From Apostichopus japonicus (Eukaryota; Echinodermata; Holothuroidea; Aspidochirotida; Stichopodidae), in assembly GCF_037975245.1 (NCBI RefSeq), contig NC_092566.1:15061001-15125000 (forward strand): a stretch of 64,000 nt of DNA, read 5' to 3'. Position numbers and translations under genes: made by a program. The number at the start of each line of letters is the position of its first letter. Position 1 is the stretch's first letter. Below are positions 10,602 to 24,000 of this stretch, piece by piece. Below the pieces are notes generated by a model. The model did not search any database and was not told the origin of the DNA. It was given only the letters and a program-made list of their open reading frames with translations.

Positions 10602-13600
10602 CTGAAAATGAAACAAATCAAGTAGGATTCCATTAATTTAATTTATATTTATACATTCTTTATTGTGGTTTATAACCCTGTCTTATATCATTTTTTTACT
10701 TTTATTGCTGTTGCTATTACTTTTAGGTTTTCTTTAAGTTTGGTAATTTATATTCCAGGTATTGGTTCTTTTGTACAGTGCTCTTGAGCATGTTTTATTT
10801 CATGATAACAGCACTTTAATATATGGTAATATAATTATTATTAATGACCATATTAAAATTATCTACTGCACATACAATAAGCAAAAAAGCCCCCCTCCCC
10901 CCAAGAAAAAGGTGATACATGAACCAATAAAAGGTTAACTTTGAACTGCCAAAACTTGATGCTTTTGGCACTCTGCAAGAGTGATTTCTCACACACCGAG
11001 ACATTCATCCAATTCTAGAATTCTTCAAACGCTTATTGCAATTGAAAGAAATACTTCAATGGTATTTAAATGTACCTGGGTGGCCCCTCAACCAGACAGA
11101 CTAATTACCACCGAGATATTGAGATGGGTGTTCAACTTAGACCATAAGGGAGAGGGGGGGGGGAAGAGGGGTGTTACATTAAATACTAGTTTTGGTAACA
11201 GCTCCTTAATTTCGAAGCACATTTCGGGGAGATAATTATCTTCCTTAATAACGATATTTAAGTTAATTCTCACACGAGCTCATTCTCTCATCTTTCGTAT
11301 GGCACTTTTCTGATAAACAGAACGAAGAGTTCGACATACAGAACGTAGAGTTCTTTCGAAGACATCGGAAAAGACGACCGTGTCTTGTAACGTTGGATTT
11401 CCTAAGGTCAAATTCGACTGGCTTGGGAACAGAATTAATTTTCCAAAGTCGACAAAACCTTCAGTCACAGATTGACCCGAGCTGACACTGACAAAGGAAC
11501 TGACCGGTGAACAAATGATCCTGGAGTGTGTTCGTAAGTTCTGTATCAACGGCAGTTATTTGTAAATTGTGACGGAACCCATACTAGATATTGAGACACT
11601 ACATCCTACTTACTGTACAGTGTACTAATGTTGGCTTATAGTTCCAACTCATAAACAAATGTATCAAATGATAACACATTCGAGCATAAAAATAAAGGTT
11701 AAACCCTTTTTTTTTCTTTTAATAAGGCAGGAAGCTCTCTTATCTGTCAGTGTACAACAAAAGGTCAATAACTAAAGAGATATTCCAGTTGCTAAAGTTG
11801 ATTGCTTTTTGAATATCTTTTTGATTGAAGATCATGTTTTTTTAAATGGTCGTATGACGTCACCGCATAAAAGGCCATCGAGATAAGATTTCAATCCACA
11901 AATGTTGTTGATCGCTATCAATTTTTGATCCCTAGAATGGAATGTGTTTATGATAAGAAGAATTAGGGACTACTTATTTATATGTTAAAAAATAAAAACT
12001 GAGTCATTCAGCAGTTGTAATATCTAGGCCACATATTTCTCAGGAAAGTGCAAATTTTTTCTCTGTTGCCAAAACAAAGCGGTGACGACCTTTACCTATC
12101 ACCCAGACACATACCACACTGCCCAAACACCATCATTTCCTCTGGCAGTAGTGATCGCTATTAAATGTCTTCTCTGATAATGTTGTTTTTCTTGTCACAC
12201 AGATGACTTTAATACCACCTACGTTGTCATACTTGACATTTCTACAACAACCGAAGTAAAAAATTCCATTTCAGTACATGCTAGGACTATGGAGTCAACA
12301 AAACTGTCTCCCTATCAATTCTGGAGAAAGAAATCTGATAATCATTATAGAAATAAACTGTGTAAAAGTAAGTAGGCCTGACGTTTCGATCCTAGCAGGA
12401 TCTTCTTCAGAGGCTAAATGACAAGTACAAATAAACTATTAGATTTATCTGTAGAGAGTTATATATAGATATATATCGGGAAATGTAGTTTAAAGGTGCC
12501 TTCAAAAAATGTTAACATTTTTCCTGTTAATCTTTCCAACAAAATGTAAATTTGTTCAGATAATTTGATAAAAAATTCCTTGAATCTATTATAAAGTAAG
12601 GAAATTCAACATATTGCTGCAAAATTGAAAAAAAAAACGATTATAATTTTTATCAAAATGTCATCATATTTAACAGTTTGCAACAAACTGATAAATTAAT
12701 CACTTGTACTAAAAAAAGGAAAAAATTAATCTAAAATCTCATTAACTCAGCATTTTGAACAAAGTTAATTACGCTCACATCGGAAAATCATCACTTTCAA
12801 CAATTTGCAGCAAAACTGTTGAATTACAGCAAAATTGCAGTTCAAAGATCTTTAACATTTTTGCTGGTTGACCTTATGGTTAAACAGTGGCCATAGAAAT
12901 ACACTGGAGAATGATTATAAGCTTGACCATGAAATGTTGTCAGGGAAAATAGAAACTTAAGTATGAAAAAAAAGTCAACAAAATAGTAAAAAAAAAGAGA
13001 ATAGAAGCTTTGGGAATGGCCATAAATTGCCTCTCGAAATTTGGACATGCATGGCATTTTCAATGGCCATTATCTGACATCCTAGCCTATTTGGACATTA
13101 TCACTGACCAGCCCTAAAAGAAGACAAAACTTGGACCATGCTGACCTTTTAGAAAACCAAGGACATCTCTGCCCACACTTGTACTTGGCATAAATATGAA
13201 TATATTTTGTATGTATACCTAACAAAAATTCAATGACTTAAATGATGAACTTTAGGCAAAAATTTAGTTTTGATCTATCGTAGTCCAAACAAGGCGTTTG
13301 AGTGCTTAGCAAAATCTCATTCTCAAGTTATTCACCCTTCAAAAAGAATATGCATTTACAGTAAATCAATGGAATGCTCCTTTAAGGCTAAATTGATAAT
13401 GATGTGAGCTCCTCAGTGCAGAGACCTAAATATTGATGTTTCATCTACCATTTCTTTAAATTTTAATTAATCTGAAACCGGAAGTGCAAAACCGTGGCGA
13501 TCCATTATGACCACTCTAAACCAGTTGCAACTGAGGTTAAACAATACATATATTCCTGTGTAACCAATATGGTTCGTACATCAAGGTAACAAACAACATG

Positions 13601-16600
13601 CTGTGCAATATAGACCACATTATAAAGATCGCTGGTTTACTTGAAGTTAACGGTACCCGCCAGCCAAAAAATTAACTATGATATTATTCTTTGGTCTCAG
13701 CCAGGCATAGGGAAATGATATACAGTATTATCTTACTGGTAACTCATTCTGTGTAGGGCTGGAACAGTCACATAGAGACACACATGGCTAGGTATCCGAC
13801 ATGTGTCGGTATGTAGCATGTAATTAATGTGATATAACAAGTCCCATGTTCTAACGTGTATGGTAACATACCAACAAAAGAAACACAACGTAACCTCCAA
13901 TTACCCAACTGTAAATGTCAGCGACGGTACCTTACAGGCAAAAGGCCGTAAATCAAAAGTCTACCCAGGAGTTTGCAGCCTAGATGCAGGTCTTCCCATT
14001 CTGTTGGTAACATGTGTGTATGTATGTATGTATTTTAGATCCTCCTGCAAGCAGGAACTCGCGAAGAAGCCATCATTGGCTTATCAAAGCCGCAAGGTGA
14101 CCGAAGTCAGTCTCTTAGATTCATATTTAACGTCCATGGTTATGAATTGTCAACAACTCCGTAACTGGACAACATACATTAATCTTGGAGTGACTCAAAC
14201 TCGGGACCTTATGATTGAAAGACACCGGCATTAACCACTGAGCTAACACTCCACTAACATCACAGCTTATAGCAGAGACAAAAGATGCACCTGAAGGTTT
14301 CAACACTTCAATGGAAGAAAATCACTGAAGAACCTTCAAAAGCTCAGAAGATGGAGCTCAGAAAATGGAGCACAAAAGATGGAGCTAAACCGATTGCAAT
14401 TGGAAGGAGGGCACAAAGATTGTGATAGAACTTTTGGGGTGAGAGAAATGTAAGAAGGTGGGGAAGAGGAGAGAGGGGGCTAGGGAGGGGGAGGGAATCA
14501 CAGACCAATGGGAAGGGACATAGACTCGATAATGTGTGTGTCATGTTGCTGGTGTACCTTATCTCCTTTTTCTCTAACAATATCCTTTAAAAATATATAC
14601 TGACATTTAATAAAAAAATTAATAAAAAAATTCCCAAAATAGCACCTCGTAGTCTGATGCAATCTGTGAGGGATTGTACATATATGCCAGTGTGTCTTAT
14701 AGTGCATATACAGTAACTTACGTTGACCAATTGCATAACTGAGTATCACAGAGGTGATGGCAATTTAAACATAATGAACCTGTGGGGTCATTGCTTCCAA
14801 ATTTGCCCATGTTAGAAAAAGAAGATCTATGAATCTTTTTAATCAAGGTGCACACTATTCACTGACTTTTCAATCTTACAGGATTTTTCTGCCATCGCCT
14901 GGAAAGCTTTCTGAACCGAGATGACTTTTGGTCTTACTGTGACCTTACTGTGAGACTTAATTCACAAATCATAAATGATACAGTGTTTATCTCAGCAACG
15001 TAACATTATCTACCGTATCATGTTTGTACAGTTTTGCTGGTTTAGTGTGGTATACATTGCAATTTTGATTGAATGAACGTCAAAATCTAAGCTTATTACT
15101 TTTTAGATAATCCAGAGCAGGGCAAATGTTTAACCGTCGTCCCGGACTTTCAACCAATTTTTGGTTTGAACACCCAAGACTAGTTCTGGAGGTTATCCCG
15201 AGGACAATATACACCAGTACCTACTTCAACTTCAGATGACATTCTAACTAAATACCCCCCCCCCCAAAAAAAAATACTGATGGTAAAATTATAAATAATT
15301 TAATATCACCCTTCATCAGATTGGCAATACTGAAATAAAACCCCCCAAAAAAGGTGGTAGGCCTATGAACTACCCAATTGGAGGTAATTGCTGACCCAAA
15401 GCTAGTATTCTAATCCCCAATCCTGAACATCTCTCCTACAGTGTACTGTATCCATTGGTCATTCCTTTGAGACTTTTTTTTTGGAAAATCCAAATTTCCT
15501 GTTTGGAGCACCCAGAGTGTAAGACCTGGTCGTTCCCTGGACGACCAGAAAAGAAAAAATTCCTTAAAAATTTGCCCTGCTTGGAAACTGCTCGTTGGGC
15601 ACAACACTACGTAGCACTTACATCGTCCTCAATACTGGCCCTGGATGCGACCGTTGATGCACGGGAGATGACTGTGCTTGCTCTCGATTCCTGGTGAGGG
15701 CGGGCGGGCAAGCGTGGAGTCGGGGTAAAGAGGGAAGGCAAACATTTATAACACAGATATACTGACATTAACAGACTCACAACCTCTCTTTTAAACAAAT
15801 CTGTTTTGTTTTTTTCCAGGTTAATATTTTAGTTCACACGACCCACTCCCATTAGATTAGTGTGACAGTGGGTCATGATTGTGCATCGTTGCCGTGGTGC
15901 GTACTGCAAATAAGTGGGAAAGAGATTATGTGCTGTGTACAAAGAAAAAGAAAAGCCTGGGCACGGAACTGGGGAAGGCAAAGAGCTGAAAGTGTTAGAA
16001 ATAAATACCTTGTGTTCAACTTTACTTTAATCTTCCTCCTAATTTTTGGTCACTTGCCAACAGAAGATATATTAAATTTCATCGTCCTCTGTTTCCAAAA
16101 GCAAAACGGGTAAAGTATTAATATTTTTTTTTTCAAGTTTGCATTCAGATACTTAGAATACACACAGAATGTACCTTCTGGACAGCTAGAAGAATTTGTT
16201 TCATGGGGACCTGTAAATATTGCTGAAATAAATTGAACTTATTGGATCATGGAGACCTGCTAGTATTGCTGTTATAAATTGAGCTATATTGGATCCTGTT
16301 TATTTCAACGTACAACTAATTTTAGACCGTGGATTGCACACATGAATCTTGTTCATTTTATAACTACATGCCTGACCCGTACCAAAATCACAGAAACAAT
16401 TTATGATGGAGGTGCCATTCCTTTGGTGCATAAATCATTCCCAGATCAACGGGCAGAATTGAGTTACGAGTGGATGACTGGAGTATGAAATATGTACAGA
16501 GAGTTGAGTTTTGAATCATGCATGAAGGATTACCAATAATTAACTACATACACAGAGACCTGTAGTTTATGTGTATGTAGTTATAGCGAGTTAAGAATCG

Positions 16601-17606
16601 TGAGAAACCCTGACAAGCCCATTAAAACTGACAGTATCATGATTACTTATATTACTAGTAATTCAACTCATGGGTAAGAATCTCTCTCTCTCTGGCCAAG
16701 ACTTTACAATATTTCAGATCTAGTATCTAACAAACTGGGTAAACCCTTAATGAACTACGATTTGACTCGCAAAACGTCATGTTAAACATACTCTTCCTTC
16801 GCTTTAGCGAGGACCAAAGTATATACTTTTCAACAATTCTGCAGCATTTTTGGGTGGATAAGTGAAGAATTTTTCTTTGCAAGCACCTTAGAACACCTCT
16901 TATGGTCAAATACATATACGCAAATCAGTCCATTAAAACCTACACATTTTAGGTAGATTTTACTCACTCTAATACAGAAGGCCTTGCGGTAGATAAAAAT
17001 AGAGGTGCTTCTACTTGAGTGCAAATTATCCAACAGAAATTGTGCAAATAAATGATGTTGTCTCTTCTAACTCCATGGTTGAACCAAAAATTGTTTGAAA
17101 CTGTCTGGCTCATGTCAGTATGAATAATATCGGTGACCTCCAATATGAAATCCAAGCAGCCATTTTTTAGCCTGGTATAGGTGTGAGCAGAGTACACGCA
17201 TTCCTTATCCTTAACCAGGATGAATTTTGTTGTAATTTGCTCTTATAGGGGAGGCATTGTGGTACAGACCTCCTGTAACAATGTATTATGGAGTGGACCA
17301 TGGACACTGTTTCATCTATAAAGTAGGTAAAATGTTTCAGCCTATGTAAGTTAAAGTGATGAGTATACATATGATTAAGTAAAACATCAAACAAGTGCTT
17401 GTATGTGAGTGTCTCTAAGACAAAGTGCCACATTAGAAGAAAAATGTGATTGTGTGGGGTACCACACAGAAGTAAATGTGACACACTATATAAACACATG
17501 TGATCACTAAATACATCATACAGGAGCAAATGTGGTTTAGTAATGCACTTTCAAAGTGCTCAGTGTATGGTGTTAGAATCACACAGAAGTTAATGTGATA
17601 TACATG

Positions 17607-17643
<37 letters not shown>

Positions 17644-17991
17644 TTCGAGATCCAGCTTTAGGAATCACAAATGATTTTCGAGTTGGTCAGCATCATGTTT
17701 GATCTCTAGAGTAAGGCAAAATATGTCACCAAAAACAGAACTAGTAGTGTTCGATACAGGTGATTAATGCCTACAGTGGAATTACTACCTTCCTTACCGG
17801 TTTCGAACCTCTGGACATGCAATCAGCGTCCATAGCCTAGTGGTTAGGGTGTCCGCGTACAGAGCGGAAGGCCCGTGATTCGAATCCCGGTGGAGGCTGA
17901 AAGTTTTTTCACTGATTTTCCAACTAAGATTTTCCAACTAATTACGATTTTCATTTATATATATATATATATATATATATACAGACACTTC

Positions 17992-18027
<36 letters not shown>

Positions 18028-21000
18028 TTATATATATATATATAGATACACACACACACATTTCACACGATAATGTACAGCATGTGACCAGACAGCATAG
18101 AATATCATTCAGTGACACACTTTCAAAGTCAGCTCTAGTAAATAACATCGGGTGAGAAAACACCAAACTGATCAAACCAAATAATAAAGAGATAAAAACC
18201 AGAAACATTCTAATTTTAAGCACTAGATATATATATATATAGATAGATAGATAATACACACAGATGTACTACTCTGGAATTGTGCAAAATCAATACATCA
18301 ATCGTCGTTACATATAATCTTTATGTGTGTAATTTATCTGCAACTAGGTTAACAAAGTAGGTTTTTATTGCCCCCTTCTGCTTACTCTGGTTATTATTAA
18401 AGTGAAAAAGTAGAAAAGGAAGTCGTTATGTTTTAACACTCATTAAAGTCCATTACAAGCCTCGTGTCTATCAATGGCCATCGTCGCCATTTCGGCTCGC
18501 TTCGAATGAAAACGCAGAAAGTAGAATTCTCACGACGCCGATTAATCATAATTTTACGAGTCATAACTTTGTACGGTAATATGCCGGATACGTGTGCTTG
18601 AAATAGGAGAACAATTTAAGCCTGCGAGTGCACTTTATCGATATTAATGGGAGGAGAAAACTGTCATGAAACATCACCACGCTCACAGTTACAGATCTTA
18701 ATGCACAATCTATCATCTAATTTAAGTGCTGTATCATCTATTCTCATTGTACATGTGTTCCATCACTAATGACTCAAGTCTCTCTCACCAAATTCAAAAC
18801 AAGTTTATCATTTTCATTTATTTGATTTTTTGATTTTCATTTTGCATTCTTTTGTTTTCTCTCCCTATCTCTCTTTATTTTTTCTTTCTTACTTCCCATT
18901 GTCACACTGACTTGATAAACTGCCTTGAAAGTCAAAGATGATGACAGCATTTTACAAAATTTATTATTTTGACTCTTCCTGCGAGGCAATGGTTCCCTCC
19001 CAGCAGGATGTCAACACCTGCTCATTAGACTATGACGACAAATTTCTATCCGTTTTCTCTCTGTTTTGGTGATATTCGGAAAAGTTGCTAATTCGTAAAT
19101 TGGTAGTGGTTTCCATTGAATGACGGCTACTTCTTTGAACGTTAAAATGAAGATGGTTGGAAAAAGTCGGGCGATGACAGATTAAAAAGAACTCAAACAC
19201 TTTGATAGAGGTTGGCAAATTTTCTAATTATCGGTCGTGCTTAGAGATCGGAGGGAAGCTGGAAAGGGTTTTGCTCCGATAGGACTTCGAAAGTGTATCG
19301 AGTACGAAAGTAAAAACTTAAAATTTTCCTTTCCTTAAATGGTTTGCTATGTGGAGTGAAAGAAATTCCGAAATATGCTTTACTTGTCCCGTAATTGGTG
19401 AGAAAAGAACATCAACAATTTTAATAAGTTTTGTAACAAAATAACTATACAGTGAGGTTACTGTTGTTTCATACATTCAAATCAAATAATTGTTTATGTC
19501 TATAGGAAAATGTCCCAGAGAGTCTCGTTGCAATGGAGTATCAAAACTGAAAAAAAGTACTACAAGGGTATTAAATTTATTGTTCACAACTTGCTCAAAT
19601 ATTATGACATCATATTGAGATACTGGAAACGTTCAAGTTATGTTCAAAAATTTATATATATCTCATCACCTTGAAATTAGCAAATTTGAAAGCATTTTCA
19701 AAATATGCAAAAACATGATTTTATAAATGATTCTCCTGGGAGTTTGTAAATCTCCAACTTTCATGTGGTTTGCAATATTGAAGGGTCGCTCAAGATGAAA
19801 AATAAATCGCTCGACGACGTCTTATTCCAAACGCCCCTTCCACTGCACGGAAGAACAAGAGGGTATAATATGTACATGTTTCAATGAAGGAAAAAGAAGA
19901 AGAAAAAGGGACAGAGTGATAACTACTTCTACCACGGCAAAACGGTCGTGCGGTGTTTCTGATTCTTGCAACTTACGGCAACCGTGGTCCGACCGGAAAT
20001 GGCCGAATCTGACCTTGGACTGAAGGCAGAGGCCCTACTTGGAGATGCAGGGGGAGTGGAAGCCACGGGGGTGTCTACACTGGACGATGCTCTTGACGTC
20101 CTCGATGATGGTGAGGTCACTCCGGAAGCAGCGGGTACAGCTCCCAAAGAGTGCCTCCTAGATGTGACCGACGAGGACCGGGAGGCCGAGGATTTGGCAC
20201 GGGAGGCGGCTCTTGAAGCAGAAGATGAGGCTTCTGGATGATCTGGGGCGTTTATCATCGATGTCCTGGAGCCGGCGCGAGACAGGGTCTTCTCGAGCTC
20301 TACCAGAGGGTCGTCATCTTCAGTCTCCTCCTGATCATGATATATACAAAGTGAGTGTGTCCCTTTCTTTCTTAACAAAACTTGGAACTTTTTTTTGGGG
20401 GGGGGGGGGGTCATTGAGAGGGTTGCTTATTTACAGAGAGCTCAGAGACAAAAAATTTAAGATATAAAAAAAAAAGGCAGTGAGAAATGGCTGAAATATT
20501 CAAAGGCTTCACGGCAAGTGTCGAAGGGCGAAAAAGAGAAATATTAAGGGACGGAGAATGAAGCTAGTCACACGTACTACACTTCAATCGTTATGGAGAA
20601 AGAATGAAAGAGTAGCGTAGGATATCAAACGTTCCTCTAGGAGAGTTTTACAGCAAACGAAGATAAGAGGTCCCTTATAAAAGGGGGCTAAAGAGAAGAT
20701 AAATGATGTGCCAAGATCAAAAAGTTGGCCGTGATTTGATTACTTGTGACAACTCCTCCTATCGGTGTGAAAGAAGCAGGCAGAGAAATGTTACTAGTTT
20801 GGAGGAAAAAGGGAGTGAACAGAATATAAAACAAGTCAGATTGTGGTGAGGAATGGGACGAGAAAAGAAAAAAGTGTACAGGTTTATTAAACCCAGAAAA
20901 AGGATATTTTTTGGTGAAAATGTCAAGAGGTCAACTTAGATCTTAAAAATGAGCTGAGTGATTAAGGAGCTTCACTGCAAGTGCCAGAGGAGTGAATCTA

Positions 21001-24000
21001 GAAAGAGACCTCCTGCAGATGTTTACTTCAAGGGTATGTTTTGCAAGACACACAGCTTTCGATACACACCGTCTTCTCTACAGTAGAGACTTTAAAATGG
21101 AACAAGGAATTAAGTTAGTGGAATCGGCAGAAATTGGGCAGAAGTTGAGGGTGCAAAAGGCAAAAGACGAGAAGTCACCGAGCGGGCTTGGTTAAGATGG
21201 ACTTTACAAAATAAACCAGATCACGATATTTCACATTATGATAGAGAAAGAAAATTTTGGGGTTCTCAGATATTTAAAACAAGTTCTTTGTAAATTTACT
21301 GCCGACATGAAGATTCTCCCCCCACCCCACCCCCCACCATCCAACATGTCCATTTAGCTTCACTGATAACCATTGGAAGTCGGACAAAGACATCGCTCAT
21401 CTTGTTAAGGTACAACTGAAATAAGATGAGATTGAATCAAACAAAACCAATTTGACTCTGGGGCTTGAAACCCATTTTAGCAGTTAGGTCAATGAGGTGC
21501 TTACAGTATCACAAACCACCACCCCATGTCCCCCAAACCACTGCTAATTGCTTTGAAAAGAGGGTATTTTTGTTGCCAAAAATGTCAGATTTTTCAATTT
21601 TTTGACCTGAACAATTAATAATTATAAGAAACTTGTGTACTAAATATACATCTCTCACACAGTGGCCCAAGCTGATACTAACTTGAGGCATATGGAGAAC
21701 GTATGTGAAATTTCGACAAGTTGTATAATTTTTCTTATCGTTGATGACCAAAAGTCAGATAGATGTGCAGTTTGTGGTAGTGCCTTCACGAGAACAAGAT
21801 ATTACTTACATTTAATTCAAAGGCGACCTGTGAAACACTGCTCTTGCGTCCTGACTTGTTGGACTGTTACGGTAGCATGCGAAGAATATTTTCAGCATCA
21901 GCAAACGGTTTAATATAAAAAAAATACGTATCTTGTGAAATGGCTTTATATAAATTTTATCCACTTTCAAACACTCTGATTCCCTTTACAAAATACGAGA
22001 TGGACATACCAGTTTGAAACAGCTAGTACAATCACTTGAAACAATGTATTTTATATTGGATTCTCTATTAGAAATGCAATATGAGGCCCTTTGACAATTT
22101 CCTATGTAAGCAGGGTTAGCATTTTATTAACGTGCTACTATACACAACGTTCTTTGATGAAAAATAATAGCAATATTGATGAGGATCATAAGGTCCAACG
22201 ACCACATACATCCCTCTTGGAACCCTTTCCAACACTATCTTGATCCATCCATTGGATTCCGTTTCCACACTAACTGTACAAGCCACCCCTGAAGAGGGAA
22301 TACAACCCACTAGGGCAGTGTGACCACACAAGGGCAGTGTGAACAAAAAGTCAAACTTTTGAATACAGAGTACAATACGTAAATGTTCTATAACAGATGC
22401 CAGAAAATCGATACAATGTCCTAGGGGCCAAAGCCATACACAGTCTAAACTTCCTTTTCTCAATAAAACCTGGTTGCACATCATAACTTTGTACCACTTC
22501 CCACCAGGGTCACTAGAGGTTAAAACAAATACTTATGCTCTTGTGTGAGCTCTTTCACAGGGTCCTTTTCTGAAACGCATCCAAGTGAAATATTTACTGG
22601 ACAGATCCATAGGTATTACAATGCAGTACCCGTCGACTTACGACAATTATACCGCAGTATTGCGATGGTGCAGAGTGTGTGCAGTGTAGAGTTAATTTAA
22701 CACACAGAAAATAACCTTCTCCCCATCCCTTACCCTCCCACCCACTCCCCCCCCCCCACCGGCCTTGTTCCAGTTTAGGTGATACATCACTCAGTGAGAA
22801 CATAAAATGAATGTGCAGACTTAACACTCCACATTATTGGACTTATTGGACTTAACACCCCACATTAATTAACACTCCATGATGCAACAGTTTCATTCGA
22901 CTACCAGTGTTCACGCGATGACAAAAGGCACGAATGATACCTTCCAACCACTAAGGAAGATTGAGTACTGTATGTGTCAGTCTTTGAACCTGTAGGTCAT
23001 AGTGCATACATAGGTAAACACTCTTGCTTTCTCTTCCATGTCATTCAGCTTCGCTTCGTGATGACAGGCAAAGGTCTTACGGTACCCATAGTCAATACTA
23101 CCGTTTGGAAATGTCAAGGACAAGCACATGACCCCTTCTCCACCTCCCTGCCCACCCCCTCCATCCCATGTCCCAGAGGTAAAGGGTATTAATGTAAGGA
23201 AAGATATTAATCTCTGAATTCCTTGACATTCAATGTATTAGGGAAAGAAGAAGGGAAGACAAATATATCAATTATATGTATGTCACTTCCAGTATACTGT
23301 GTAAAAGAGTATACAAGTATCATTACATCTGAGACGATATTCAAACGATATTGTAAGGTTACACAACACACGCCAAGGATTCCCAAGAGAAGATAAGTAG
23401 GTTTATTATAAAAGACTGTTATGAAGTTAATACCACATCCTATCTGAGCTTGGAGTTGGCAATCCATTCATCATATTGATCTCAGATCAATATTCAAACC
23501 CCATTCTAGAGTCAACGTAACATAATGGAGACACTGTTAGTTTGTCAAGACCACTCGTGAAGAATACATCTGATCATATTTAAGTGATGATTATTATTAT
23601 TTTGTTTAAATCTCTTCCAAGAACTGTTAGGTGTACTGATGTGATGTTAACATTATTCAAGGTTAAATCTCTCAATCCACACTGTTATAATGTGTGATGA
23701 TAGCGGTGGTGCACACAGTCCTTGCTAGTGTTTTATACCTGTATTGACTGAACCGACTGTTGGGAGGCAGATCGGCTCAGGCCACGTTTGGTCCCGGGAG
23801 TTCCCGGCTCCGAAACTTCTCTGATGTCCTTCACAAACAAAATTGTGAGAAGACAAAATTTAGAGACGACAAAAAAAAAGAAAAAAAAAAAAAGGGAAAA
23901 TGAAGCATACGTATTGCCATGAACAAGCAATCTTCAACGGTTACAGTTGATGTCAGCCAGGGTTGCCATGGAAATGAACAGTGAGTCACACTATCACAAA

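Larger units (their letters stand above)
10602..15621. other. PKD2 intron 18
   Basis: Holds the hammerhead-like motif (12376-12414) and a SINE copy (14012-14254), with AT-rich filler, poly-C runs and G-rich stretches near 11150 and 14470. No additional exon could be supported. An open Ser-rich stretch at 11280-11549 lacks matching splice sites. Confidence 0.5.
15691..19976. other. PKD2 intron 17
   Basis: Contains a SINE head (17833), long (TA)n tracts, a perfect hairpin (16541-16583) and a short tandem duplication of about 51 bp near 16200-16300 (ATGG[A/G]GACCTG unit). No coding sequence recognised. Confidence 0.5.

Noticed and set aside
11280-11549. Ser-rich minus-strand frame in PKD2 intron 18 as a further tail exon
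   Set aside because: No acceptor and donor pair in phase 0 was found, and it contains an internal short repeat (GAACG[A/T]AGAGTTC) that explains its composition.
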